Positions 10,262 through 18,604 of a stretch of 64,000 bases of DNA are shown here, piece by piece. The stretch spans positions 547,458-611,457 of the forward strand of contig NZ_JADIVZ010000002.1 of assembly GCF_015319165.1 (NCBI RefSeq), read 5' to 3'. The notes under the pieces were generated by a model that did no database searches, was not told the DNA's origin, and saw nothing but the letters and a program-made list of their open reading frames with translations. The stretch's first letter is position 1. Each line of letters opens with the position of its first letter. The translations under genes and the position numbers were made by a program. The DNA comes from Nocardioides acrostichi. Its GTDB lineage: Bacteria; Actinomycetota; Actinomycetes; Propionibacteriales; Nocardioidaceae.

Positions 10262-11403
10262 CGACCGACCCCGTGACGACCGACCACCCGGCCGAGGAGA
10301 TCCTGCTCGGGTTCGCCGCCGCCTGCCGCGCGGCCGGCGTGCCCGTGACTCCTGATCGTTCCCAGGCGTTCCTGCAGGCCACGGTGCTCGTCGGGGCCGA
10401 GAACCCGCGCGCGGTGCGTGCCGCCGGGCACGCCACGCTCTGCGCGACCCCGGAGGATCTCGTGCGGCACGACCAGGTGTTCGAGGCGTGGTTCGACAAG
10501 CGCGGTGAGCTGCCCCGGACGCGTCCGGCGGCGGCGTCCCGGCCGGTGCTCGCCACGATGCCGCTCTCGCAGCGCGACCAGGAGGCGGGCGAGAGCGACG
10601 ACCTGGACGACGACCTGGACGATGACATCGTGCGCGCGATGTCGACCGACGCCGAGGTGCTGCGCCGACGAGACGTCGCGTCGCTGACGCCGGGGGAGAA
10701 GGCACGGCTCGCGGCGCTGTTCGACACCCTGCCGGCCCGGGCGCCGCGACGCCGCACCTCACGCCACCAGCGCTGGCACCGCGGTCAGGTCGACGCTCGC
10801 CACACCGTGCGCGCGAGCCTGCGCCGTCTCGGCGAGCCCGCCGAGATCGCGTGGCGGCGGCGCGCGACCCGGCCGCGCCGCGTCGTCCTGCTCGTCGACG
10901 TCTCCGGCTCGATGAGCGGGTACGCCGACGCGCTGCTGCGCCTGGCGCACCGGCTCACCCAGACCGCCCCGGGTCACGTCGAGACGTTCACCGTCGGCAC
11001 CCGGCTCACTCACCTGACCCGCGCCCTGCGCAGCCGTGACGCCGAACGCGCGCTGGTGGCGGCCGGGCAGGCCGTGCCCGACTGGTCCGGCGGCACGCGC
11101 CTGGGTGAGACCCTCGCCGCGTTCGGCGACCGGTACGGACGCCGCGGCATGGCCCGCGGAGCGGTCGTCGTCGTGTTCAGCGACGGCTGGGAGCGGGGCG
11201 ACCCCTCGCTGCTGGCCGAGCAGGTCGCGCGCCTGCACCGCCTCGCGCACCGGGTGGTGTGGGTCAACCCGCATCGCGGCAAGTCCGGCTACGAGCCGGT
11301 GCAGGCGGGGGTGGTGGCGGTGCTGCCGCACGTCGACGACTTCCTCGCCGGGCACTCCCTGGCGACCTACTCCGAGCTGTGCGAGGTGATCGCCCGTGCG
11401 TGA
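10258..11403 (+). CDS. coxE: CoxE-like VWA-domain protein
   Basis: 381 residues. After an N-terminal helical region and an acidic linker (DDLDDDLDDD, near residue 120), a von Willebrand A domain begins at about residue 200 with the metal-ion site VDVSGSMSGY. VFSDGWERGDPSLL and RVVWVNPHRG are typical of the CoxE/YehP group. It partners MoxR ATPases; with CoxD it would help insert the unusual metal-sulfur site of CO dehydrogenase-like enzymes. GTG 10258 overlaps the coxD stop (GTGA). A second in-frame GTG at 10273 follows a short VTTD duplication and could be the real start. Confidence 0.87.
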   Translation: MTTDPVTTDHPAEEILLGFAAACRAAGVPVTPDRSQAFLQATVLVGAENPRAVRAAGHATLCATPEDLVRHDQVFEAWFDKRGELPRTRPAAASRPVLATMPLSQRDQEAGESDDLDDDLDDDIVRAMSTDAEVLRRRDVASLTPGEKARLAALFDTLPARAPRRRTSRHQRWHRGQVDARHTVRASLRRLGEPAEIAWRRRATRPRRVVLLVDVSGSMSGYADALLRLAHRLTQTAPGHVETFTVGTRLTHLTRALRSRDAERALVAAGQAVPDWSGGTRLGETLAAFGDRYGRRGMARGAVVVVFSDGWERGDPSLLAEQVARLHRLAHRVVWVNPHRGKSGYEPVQAGVVAVLPHVDDFLAGHSLATYSELCEVIARA

Positions 11404-12538
11404 GGTCCTGCCCGAGCTGATGCAGTGGTGGCGCGCGGGCGAGACCGTGGGCGTCGCCACGGTCGTCGCGACCTTCCAGTCGGCCCCCCGCCCGGCCGGG
11501 GCCTCGATGCTGCTCGGACCCGACGGCTCCGCGGTCGGCTCGGTGTCGGGCGGCTGCGTCGAGGGCGCGGTCTACGAGCTCTCGCAGGAGGTCGTCGGCT
11601 CCGGAGGCCCGGTGCTCCAGCGCTACGGCGTCTCCGACGACGACGCGTTCTCGGTGGGCTTGACCTGCGGCGGCATCCTCGACGTGTACGTCGAGAAGGT
11701 CTCGCAGCAGACGTTCCCCGAGCTCGGCGAGATCGCCGACGACATCGAGGCCGGCCGGCCGGTCGCGCTGGCCACCGTGGTCGAGCATCCCGACCCCGCT
11801 GTCCTCGGACGCCGGGTGCTGGTGCGGCCCGGCGTCGAGGCGCTGTCGCGTTCCCTCGGCTCGCCCCGCATGGACGACGCCGTGCGCGACGATGCCCTCG
11901 GCCTGCTCGCCAGCGGCCACTCCGCCACGCTCGGCTACGGCCCCGACGGTGAGCGTCGCGGTGAGGGCATGAGGGTCTTCGTCTGGGCCTTCGCGCCCAA
12001 GCCCCGCATGCTCGTGTTCGGTGCCATCGACTTCGCCGCCGCGGTGGCGCGGGTGGGGTCGTTCCTCGGCTACCACGTGACCGTGTGCGACGCCCGACCC
12101 GTCTTCGCCACCGCCACCCGGTTCCCCGAGGCCGACGAGGTCGTCGTCGACTGGCCGCACCGCTACCTCGAGGCGGAGGCGCAGGCCGGTCGCATCGACC
12201 AGCGCACCGTGCTCGCCGTGCTCACCCACGACCCCAAGTTCGACGTCCCGCTGCTCGAGGTGGCGCTGCGGTTGCCGCGCGTCGCCTACATCGGCGCCAT
12301 GGGGTCACGACGCACGCACGACGATCGGATGGCGCGGCTGAGCGAGGCCGGTCTCACCGACGTCGAGCTGGCGCGGCTCTCCAGCCCGATCGGGCTCGAC
12401 CTCGGCGCGCGCACGCCCGAGGAGACCGCGGTCAGCATCGCGGCGGAGATCATCGCGGGCCGCTGGGGCGGTTCGGGCGAGCGTCTGGGCACCACCGCGG
12501 GCCGCATCCACCGCGACCTCGCGGTGCCGTCGGCCTGA
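11396..12538 (+). CDS. XdhC/CoxI-family molybdenum-enzyme maturation factor
   Basis: 380 residues in two parts: an XdhC/CoxI domain at the N-terminus (VATVVATFQSAPRPAGASMLL, VGSVSGGCVEGAV) and a C-terminal Rossmann-type XdhC_C domain (LVFGAIDFAAAVARVGSFLGYHVTVCD, AYIGAMGSRRTHDDR, IGLDLGARTPEETAVSIAAE). XdhC proteins bind molybdenum cofactor, help sulfurate it and insert it in xanthine dehydrogenase-like enzymes. The gene overlaps coxE by eight bases, so coxD-coxE-xdhC is one operon. The conserved cysteine of the GGCVEG loop is present. Confidence 0.9.
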   Translation: MREVLPELMQWWRAGETVGVATVVATFQSAPRPAGASMLLGPDGSAVGSVSGGCVEGAVYELSQEVVGSGGPVLQRYGVSDDDAFSVGLTCGGILDVYVEKVSQQTFPELGEIADDIEAGRPVALATVVEHPDPAVLGRRVLVRPGVEALSRSLGSPRMDDAVRDDALGLLASGHSATLGYGPDGERRGEGMRVFVWAFAPKPRMLVFGAIDFAAAVARVGSFLGYHVTVCDARPVFATATRFPEADEVVVDWPHRYLEAEAQAGRIDQRTVLAVLTHDPKFDVPLLEVALRLPRVAYIGAMGSRRTHDDRMARLSEAGLTDVELARLSSPIGLDLGARTPEETAVSIAAEIIAGRWGGSGERLGTTAGRIHRDLAVPSA

Positions 12539-12726
12539 TCCCAGGGCGGGCGCCCCGTTCGTAGACCTCGGCAACTTTCTCAGGCTTCTCTTCGCCTTCC
12601 GTCAGGAACGGTGGGTACCTGCTCTTTACCGTTGATCTTGCCCGGCACGTCGGCCCTCTCGGTGACGCGACCGCGACGACCCGCGGTCCCCCACCCCCAG
12701 CGTTCGACCAGAAGGATCCACCAGCC
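12539..12726 (+). other. Intergenic region before the WXG-like operon
   Basis: No gene is seen in these 188 bases. An imperfectly spaced inverted repeat AACGGT (12607-12612) and ACCGTT (12628-12633) could be an operator. A possible ribosome site AAGGA lies about 12 bases before GTG 12727. No convincing promoter hexamers were recognised. Confidence 0.4.
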
Positions 12727-13368
12727 GTGACCGGATTCGGCGACAGCGCCACCTTGAGGCGGTTCGCCTCCACCACCAGGCAAGACGCCGAGGACACCGA
12801 GCTCACCGGTGCCCGTGCCCAACGCCGGATGGACGACGTGCACGCGGCGGCCGACCACTACGAGCGCGCCTCGGCCGCGGCGCTGGCGGGCCGGTGGTCC
12901 GATGCCCACAGCGTCGTGACCCGCATGGTGAGTGACGCCTACGTGGTGGCCGACGGGGTCGACCGGCTCGCCGGCACGCTCGACCGGTGCGAGACCCGGT
13001 GGCGCAGCCTCTGGCACGAGGCGCTGAGCGAAGGCTTCGACGTGAGCGGCATCGACGAGGGCGTCGTCGTGACCGCCCCCGCCGAGACCGGCACCGACGA
13101 CGGCGCGGCCGCCCGCCACGCCGACAAGCAGCGTCGCGCCGCCGCGTTGGAGGGTCAGTTGCGCGACGCCGCGCGCGAGGCCGACGCAGCTCGACGCTCG
13201 CTCGAGAGCGAGGTGCACAGTCACCGGCCCGGCGGACTCGGTGACTTCGACGCCGGCAACGGACCGGTGCCGGCCATCGACACCGGTGATGCGTCCCTCG
13301 ACGCGGCGCTGCGCGACTTCCTGGGCCCCGTCTCCGGCGTCCACCGACTGTTCCGAGAGGGTCACTGA
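12727..13368 (+). CDS. Uncharacterised helical protein of a WXG-like operon
   Basis: 213 residues, largely helical and charged, with coiled-coil-like stretches (RQDAEDTELTGARAQRRMDD; QRRAAALEGQLRDAAREADA). No signal peptide, membrane helix or catalytic motif is visible. It is first in a four-gene operon: the next gene starts six bases after its stop, and genes two to four overlap. The operon encodes a WXG100-sized protein, a long toxin-like protein and a membrane protein, so this may be a chaperone or co-secreted partner of a type VII (ESX-like) substrate. That is inferred from context only. Confidence 0.6.
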   Translation: MTGFGDSATLRRFASTTRQDAEDTELTGARAQRRMDDVHAAADHYERASAAALAGRWSDAHSVVTRMVSDAYVVADGVDRLAGTLDRCETRWRSLWHEALSEGFDVSGIDEGVVVTAPAETGTDDGAAARHADKQRRAAALEGQLRDAAREADAARRSLESEVHSHRPGGLGDFDAGNGPVPAIDTGDASLDAALRDFLGPVSGVHRLFREGH

Positions 13369-13373
13369 GGGCC

Positions 13374-13688
13374 ATGGGAGCCGACCTCGAGATCGACTAC
13401 GCCGCGCTCGACCGGGCAGCCACGGCGATGGCGACCGCCCAGGAGAGCATCGAGACCGCGAGGTCGGCGTTCACCAGCGCGCACCAGTTGAGCGACGGCG
13501 ACTTCACCGACAAGGGCGAGAAGATGTACGGCGAGTACGACGAACAGCGCGAGGAGATGCTGACGTTCCTCGAGCACACCCACTCCGGCTACGGGCAGCT
13601 CGGCCACGCCTTCGCCGTGGCCGCCCAGGTCATGCGCAACCAGGACCGCAAGCTCGCGAGCGACGCGTCGAAGAAGGGTGGCCACTGA
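13374..13688 (+). CDS. WXG100-like small helical protein
   Basis: 104 residues, the size of ESAT-6/WXG100 proteins, and entirely helical by composition. It begins MGADLEIDYAALDRAATAMA, resembling the first helix of these secretion substrates, but the central Trp-x-Gly turn is not obvious (a DGDFTDKGEK turn occupies that place). An EYDEQREEMLTFLEHTHSGY second helix follows. It likely pairs with its neighbours for export by a type VII system that is not in this window. The ATG 13374 start leaves a six-base gap from the preceding gene; its stop overlaps the next ATG. Confidence 0.6.
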   Translation: MGADLEIDYAALDRAATAMATAQESIETARSAFTSAHQLSDGDFTDKGEKMYGEYDEQREEMLTFLEHTHSGYGQLGHAFAVAAQVMRNQDRKLASDASKKGGH

Positions 13689-14956
13689 TGGCTTTCGGAC
13701 TGCCCGGCTGGCCCGGGGGCGACCCGGAGGGGATTCGCGAGACGGCCCGGGCCTGGGACGCGCTGGCCGACGACATCTCGCAGGCCGTCGATGCCGCAGA
13801 CAAGGTGATCGTCGCCGAGCTCGAGCAGCAGAAGGGGGCGGCGAAGAACGGCTTCGTCAAGATCTGGGACACCTACGCGGAGAACCAGCGCACCGGGGCC
13901 GAGAACGCCCGCACGATCGCGGAGAACCTGCGCACGGTGGCGGAGAAGATCGACGAGGCGCACACGAAGTACGAGCACATCATGGAGGGTCTCGCCGCGG
14001 CGGCCGCTGTCGGCATCGTGGTCGGCATCTTCACGTTCGGCATCGGTGACGCCGTCGCCGACACCGCCGCCATCGGGGCCGCCGCGACCGCCATCGCGAG
14101 CCTGCTCGAGGAGCTGGGCGTCACCATCGCGGCCGAGAGCATCGCCGGTGTCATGGGCAGCGCGGTCGGGGGCGCCTGGCTCAGCCTGGAGTTCTCCGTC
14201 TCCCTCCAAGAGGGCGCCCACGTCGGCGAGGGCAAGGGTCTCACCGTGACCGACCTCAACTACGAGGAGCTCGGGGTGGCGACGCTCACCGGAGGCATCT
14301 TCGGTGGAGCGATGGACGTCGCGGAGCTGCTCGAGCTCGGCATCCCGGCCAGGGCTCTGCTCGGCGGCGGCGTCATGGGCGCGGGCGACATCGCCGGATC
14401 CGAGATCAGCGGCGAGGGCATGCCCTCGATCAACGAACTCCTCGTGGCCGCCCTGCTCGGTGGTGGCGGCGGCGCCCTCGAGGGAGCGTTGGGCCGAGAG
14501 GCGAGTGCCATCAAGCAGGCCGAGGCGCAGATCGCGGGTGACCGGAAGCTCGCGATCGACTTCGCAGCCCTCTACAAGGACGACCCCGAGAGCCTCGCCG
14601 CGCTTCGCGACGACCCGTATCAGAGCCAGCACATCCGCGACCTGGCCGGCAAGTACCAGCAGCTCTTCGACTCCGACCCCACGATCCTCATCGACATGCC
14701 GAACCTCGCGCAGGTGCTCTCGCGGGATCCGCAGGCCGTCAACCGAGTGCTCGCGGCCGACCAGCAGCTCACCCAGGTCGCGCACGACCTCAACCTGCCG
14801 CCCGGCATCACCCGCAAGATCTGGCGAGAGCTGGCCCAGACGCCCCGGCAGGCCACCGTCACCTACGACGGTGTCCAGGACTTCGTCAAGGACTGGCTCA
14901 AGCACCACCACGAGCTGAGCGAGGAGTTGGAACGCGAACTGGAGGCCGCCGGATGA
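13688..14956 (+). CDS. Candidate type VII-secreted toxin-like protein
   Basis: 422 residues. The N-terminal 110 residues are helical and begin FGLPGWPGGDPEGIRETARAWDALADDI, a layout common in actinobacterial ESX-linked polymorphic toxins. A glycine/alanine-rich hydrophobic region with several possible helices spans about 100-270. The last 150 residues (from GDRKLAIDFAALYKDDPES) are polar, with no family I recognise; this is where a toxin domain would sit. The next gene overlaps by four bases and encodes a membrane protein that could be the immunity partner. No catalytic motif supports a specific activity. Confidence 0.55.
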   Translation: MAFGLPGWPGGDPEGIRETARAWDALADDISQAVDAADKVIVAELEQQKGAAKNGFVKIWDTYAENQRTGAENARTIAENLRTVAEKIDEAHTKYEHIMEGLAAAAAVGIVVGIFTFGIGDAVADTAAIGAAATAIASLLEELGVTIAAESIAGVMGSAVGGAWLSLEFSVSLQEGAHVGEGKGLTVTDLNYEELGVATLTGGIFGGAMDVAELLELGIPARALLGGGVMGAGDIAGSEISGEGMPSINELLVAALLGGGGGALEGALGREASAIKQAEAQIAGDRKLAIDFAALYKDDPESLAALRDDPYQSQHIRDLAGKYQQLFDSDPTILIDMPNLAQVLSRDPQAVNRVLAADQQLTQVAHDLNLPPGITRKIWRELAQTPRQATVTYDGVQDFVKDWLKHHHELSEELERELEAAG

Positions 14957-15564
14957 GCGTGTCGCAGACGGGCGCCGAGGTCGCACGCGTGACGCACCAG
15001 ATGAGCGACGACGACCGCGACGCCGCGGTCGCCGTCCTCGCCACCGGCTGCCGGACCGCCGATGTCCCGGTCTCGCAGTCGTTCCTCGACGCTCCCGAGC
15101 TGGGCCTCAGTGACCCCTGGCTCTACTGGGGCGCGGTCTCGCTGGTCAAGACGGGCCGGCTGGTGAACGGGCGTCGCGAGAAGGTCGTGCGGCCCAATCC
15201 GCAGATCGCCTACTACGGCCCGTGGTCCTACCCGATGAGCTACGTCGGCACCGTCGACGTCGATCGCCGCGTGCTGCGCCTCGACCTCACCTCCACCGCG
15301 ACCCGGTTCAACCGCGTCGGGCTCGTGCTCGCCCTGGTGGCGGGAGGTCTGATCGGCTGGGGCGCCTACCTCACCTGGTACACGTGGTGGTCGCCCGTCC
15401 TCACGGTGCTCATCACGATGGCCGTGCTGCTGCCGATGAAGTGGGTCACCCCTCGCCGCGAGGCGGTGATGCTGGTGCGCGATCTCGAGCGCATCGCCTG
15501 GCTCGCGCAGCACGCGGCCTCGCGCGAGGTGGAGCACCCGACGCTGTCGCGTCGTCCGCAATAG
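14953..15564 (+). CDS. Two-helix membrane protein, possible immunity protein
   Basis: 203 residues. A soluble N-terminal half (1-110) containing DPWLYWGAVSLVKTGRLVNG is followed by two adjacent membrane helices (about 117-158, RVGLVLALVAGGLIGWGAYLTW and VLTVLITMAVLLPMKW) and a short charged tail. Its ATG overlaps the stop of the toxin-like gene (ATGA), suggesting coupled expression in a fixed ratio, as for toxin-immunity pairs. No homologous family is recognised. A secretion-accessory role is equally possible. Confidence 0.6.
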   Translation: MSVSQTGAEVARVTHQMSDDDRDAAVAVLATGCRTADVPVSQSFLDAPELGLSDPWLYWGAVSLVKTGRLVNGRREKVVRPNPQIAYYGPWSYPMSYVGTVDVDRRVLRLDLTSTATRFNRVGLVLALVAGGLIGWGAYLTWYTWWSPVLTVLITMAVLLPMKWVTPRREAVMLVRDLERIAWLAQHAASREVEHPTLSRRPQ

Positions 15565-15586
15565 ACCTCGACCAGAGAGGAGCCTC

Positions 15587-16486
15587 GTGGCCCGCAAGCA
15601 GGCCAAGTCCGCGACCCGCCGCACCGAGGCGGCCACCATGGTCGCCAGACAACGCGCACGTGAGCGACGCCGCTCCCGGCTGATGCTGGCGTCGTTCACC
15701 GTGGTGGCGCTGGTCATCGTGGGCTCGGCCCTGGTCGGCATCGGGCTGCACCGGCACGCGGGCGCCAGCCAGCAGACGGGTGCGGCGTCGGCCGACGTGC
15801 TCGCGCGGGCCACGGGTGTCTCGGCCTCGGCCTTCGACCAGGTCGGGGCCGGCACGGCGCAGAATCCGCCGAGCGCCATCCAGGCCCCGGCGCTGACGCA
15901 GGACGACAAGCCGCGCGTGCTCTACGTGGGCGCGGAGTACTGCCCCTACTGCGCCGCAGAGCGGTGGGCCGTCGTGGCGGCGCTGTCGCGGTTCGGCACG
16001 TTCGAGGATCTGGGGCAGACCGCGTCGGCGCACGACGACGTGTACCCCGACACCTCGACGCTGAGCTTCCACGGCTCCTCCTACACGAGCAAGTACCTGG
16101 CCTTCACCGGCGTCGAGACTTCCAGCAACCAACGACAGGGCAACGGGTACGCGCCCCTCGACACGCTGTCGAAGGACGACGAGAAGACCTTCGGCACCTA
16201 CGACCAGCCGCCGTACGTCTCCGGACAGGCAGGGAGCATCCCGTTCATCGACCTCGGCGGCGCGTTCGTCTCCTCCGGCGCGAGTCTCGACCCGGGACTG
16301 CTCGCCGGCATGAGTCACGAGCAGGTCGCCGAGGCCATGAACGACCCGAGCAGCGAGGTCGGCCAGGCCATCCTCGGCAGTGCCAACGTGTTCAGCGCCG
16401 CGTTCTGCCGGCTCACCGACGGCCAGCCGGGCTCGGTGTGCGACTCGGCGGGCGTCGAGGCCGCCGCCGCGAAGCTCGGCTCGTGA
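15587..16486 (+). CDS. DUF929 thioredoxin-like membrane-anchored protein
   Basis: 299 residues: basic cytosolic N-terminus, one signal-anchor helix (about 33-53), then an extracytoplasmic domain with a redox-type motif CPYC (Cys119 and Cys122) in YVGAEYCPYCAAERWAV, the DUF929 signature. Two further cysteines near the C-terminus (FCRLTDGQPGSVC) could form a structural disulfide. The next gene, overlapping by four bases, encodes a VKOR homologue, so the pair likely forms disulfides in exported proteins: the DUF929 protein as thiol oxidant or holder, VKOR re-oxidising it with quinone. The redox role of DUF929 is inference. Ribosome site GAGAGGAG precedes GTG 15587. Confidence 0.82.
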   Translation: MARKQAKSATRRTEAATMVARQRARERRRSRLMLASFTVVALVIVGSALVGIGLHRHAGASQQTGAASADVLARATGVSASAFDQVGAGTAQNPPSAIQAPALTQDDKPRVLYVGAEYCPYCAAERWAVVAALSRFGTFEDLGQTASAHDDVYPDTSTLSFHGSSYTSKYLAFTGVETSSNQRQGNGYAPLDTLSKDDEKTFGTYDQPPYVSGQAGSIPFIDLGGAFVSSGASLDPGLLAGMSHEQVAEAMNDPSSEVGQAILGSANVFSAAFCRLTDGQPGSVCDSAGVEAAAAKLGS

Positions 16487-16935
16487 CCTCGCGCTTTCCC
16501 GCCCCCTTGCGGTGGACGACGTTCGTCCTGGCCGTGGCCGGGCTCGGGATCGCTGCCTACCTGACCTATGAGCACGTCACCGGCTCGACCAGCCTGGCGT
16601 GCCCGGCCACGGGACGCATCGACTGCGCCAAGGTGACCAGCAGCAGCTACTCCAGCGTCCTCGGGATACCGGTGGAGCTCCTCGGGCTGGGCTTCTTCGT
16701 CGCCCTGGTGGCGCTGACATCGCCGCCCGCGTGGCGCTCGCGTCACCGCGCCGTCGATGCGCTGCGCTGGGCGGCCGTGGTGGCCGGGCTGGTCGCGGTG
16801 TTCTACCTGGTGTGGGCCGAGCTCTACCGGATCCACGCCATCTGCCTCTGGTGCACCGGGGTGCACGTGATCGTGGTCCTCGAGTTCGTCGCCGTGCTCT
16901 TCGCCTACGCCCTGCACGACCCCGAGGCCCGGTGA
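16483..16935 (+). CDS. Vitamin K epoxide reductase (VKOR) family protein
   Basis: 150 residues with four membrane helices. All four VKOR cysteines are present: the loop pair Cys40 and Cys48 (LACPATGRIDC) and the active pair Cys121 and Cys124 (CLWC), plus the conserved serine region SSSYSSVLGIP. Bacterial VKORs pass electrons from DsbA-like proteins to quinone and thus replace DsbB, as known in mycobacteria. GTG 16483 overlaps the DUF929 stop, so the two are translated together. No fused thioredoxin domain is present; the upstream DUF929 protein probably supplies it in trans. Confidence 0.93.
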   Translation: MTSRFPAPLRWTTFVLAVAGLGIAAYLTYEHVTGSTSLACPATGRIDCAKVTSSSYSSVLGIPVELLGLGFFVALVALTSPPAWRSRHRAVDALRWAAVVAGLVAVFYLVWAELYRIHAICLWCTGVHVIVVLEFVAVLFAYALHDPEAR

Positions 16936-17079
16936 GCCGCCCACCGGCGGGCGACCCGGTCGAGCCGCGTCCTCGGCGCTTCCACGGACGTCGCCACGCC
17001 CCCCTTGTGAGGGTGACCCCTATCACACGCGGTGCTACTTTTGCGCCGTCCGGACCACTTGCTCCTTTCGGGAGAGGCC

Positions 17080-18318
17080 ATGAGCGCTGTCGACGACCTC
17101 GCTGAGCGCAAGCGCCGGAGCATGCAGGCATGGACCTGCTTCGTCGAGCACGGCGACCACGCCGAGCAGTTCGTACGGCCCGAGATCCTCACCAGCTGGA
17201 CCCGTTCGGAGCCCACGGTCAAGCCCGATGTGCGCTACGCGCCACTGGGCGATGAGTCCGAGACCGCGTCGTACTGGCGCGACTCCCCGCTCCAGACGGC
17301 GGTCGAGCGGGTCGAGTCCGATCTGCGGCGCACCGCAGAGGACGGCGATCTCGTGGTCGCCGTGACCGACCCGCAGACGCGCATCTTGTGGACCTACGGC
17401 GGGCGCATCATGCGCCGGAAGGCCGAGAGCGTGAACTTCGTGGCCGGTGCGCAGTGGGACGATCGGTCCGCGGGCACCAACGCGCTCGACCTCGCCAATC
17501 GGCACGACCGCGCCAGCATGGTGTTCAGCGCCGAGCACTACGCCTCGATGGTGCACAACTGGGTGTGCTGGGCCGCGCCCGTGCACGACCCGGTCACGGG
17601 GGTGCAGCTCGGCGTGCTCGACCTCTCCACCACCTGGGACCGGACCCACCCCATCGGCCTGGCCACCGCCCAGGTGATGGCCCGGCTCATCGAGCAGGCG
17701 ATGCCCGCCAGCGCCACGCCTCTCGGCGCCGCACCGGCCCAGGGAAGCGGCGAGCCCGGTCTGGTGCTCAGCCTCCTCGGCACCGCCGAGACGCGGCTCG
17801 ACGGGCAACGGCTGCTGCTCAACCGCCGGCAGACCGAGATCCTCGCCCTGCTCGCACTGCACGAGCAGGGGCTCTCCCTCGACCAGTTGCACGCCATGGT
17901 CTACGGCGACCACGCGGTGACCTTCTCGACCCTCAAGGCCGAGGTCTCGCACCTGCGTCGTGCGCTGGGTGGCCAGCTCGCGTCACGGCCCTACCGACTG
18001 ATGATGCCCGTGAGCACCGACGTCGAGCGGGTGCTCGCCCTGCTGCGCCGGGGTCGGGTGCGGGCCGCGGTCGACGCCTACGGCGGCGACCTGCTGCCGG
18101 GCACCGACTCGCCGGCCCTCCAGGAGTGGGCCGAGTACGTCGCGGTCGCGTTGCGTGAGGCGCTCATGGCCGACCCCGACCCCGAGGCGGTCATCCGCTA
18201 CAGCGAGCTCGCGCCGTACGACACCGAGGTCGTCGAGCACTGCCTGGCCCGGCTCGAAGGCCGCGCGCACCCCGCCGTCCCGCTGCTCAAGGGGCGCCTC
18301 GCCGCTGCTCGCGCCTGA
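17080..18318 (+). CDS. GAF-domain transcriptional regulator with winged helix
   Basis: 412 residues. Residues about 55-210 form a GAF domain of the type found in acetoin/aldehyde-responsive regulators (ILTSWTRSEPTVKPD, RSAGTNALDLAN, VHNWVCWAAPVHDPVTGVQLGVLDLS). The second half contains a winged-helix DNA-binding segment (LLLNRRQTEILALLALHEQGLSLDQL; STLKAEVSHLRRALGG) followed by a helical region resembling a short BTAD domain. There is no sigma-54 activation domain, so it is a one-component regulator. ATG 17080 has a strong ribosome site (GGGAGAGG). Target genes are unknown; the betaine transporter gene downstream is the nearest candidate. Confidence 0.8.
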   Translation: MSAVDDLAERKRRSMQAWTCFVEHGDHAEQFVRPEILTSWTRSEPTVKPDVRYAPLGDESETASYWRDSPLQTAVERVESDLRRTAEDGDLVVAVTDPQTRILWTYGGRIMRRKAESVNFVAGAQWDDRSAGTNALDLANRHDRASMVFSAEHYASMVHNWVCWAAPVHDPVTGVQLGVLDLSTTWDRTHPIGLATAQVMARLIEQAMPASATPLGAAPAQGSGEPGLVLSLLGTAETRLDGQRLLLNRRQTEILALLALHEQGLSLDQLHAMVYGDHAVTFSTLKAEVSHLRRALGGQLASRPYRLMMPVSTDVERVLALLRRGRVRAAVDAYGGDLLPGTDSPALQEWAEYVAVALREALMADPDPEAVIRYSELAPYDTEVVEHCLARLEGRAHPAVPLLKGRLAAARA

Positions 18319-18604
18319 GCCCGCGGCCCGGGGAAGGTCGGAGGGTCGGGCGATGCGGTGGCGCATGGCCCCACGCGATGCTCACGGATCTCTCACTCAT
18401 TGGGGTGTAGCGCAGACGCGATGATGTCGAAATCGGCCGGATGATACTGAATCGTTGTCTCGCCGGGGAGTATCAGGGGCGCAAAATCGGCTGAGTTTTC
18501 TTACGGTTCGGGTGACCCGAGACGTCGGCCGCGACGGCCGTGCTGCGAACCGTGACCGGTCCGCCCACGACTTGGGCGCTCTTGCACCCAATCGAAGGAA
18601 GAAC
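18319..18604 (+). promoter_or_regulatory. Structured leader/regulatory region before the betaine-binding gene
   Basis: No gene lies here, but inverted repeats are dense. TGATACT (18442-18448) and AGTATCA (18469-18475) frame 20 bases. ACGGTTCG (18503-18510) pairs with CGAACCGT (18546-18553), enclosing TCGGGTGACCCGA (18508-18520) and GGCCG/CGGCC (18527-18531/18535-18539). These could be overlapping operators, a terminator for the upstream gene or a multi-helix leader RNA. The ribosome site GAAGGAAGA is just before ATG 18605. I recognise no known riboswitch class. Confidence 0.5.
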
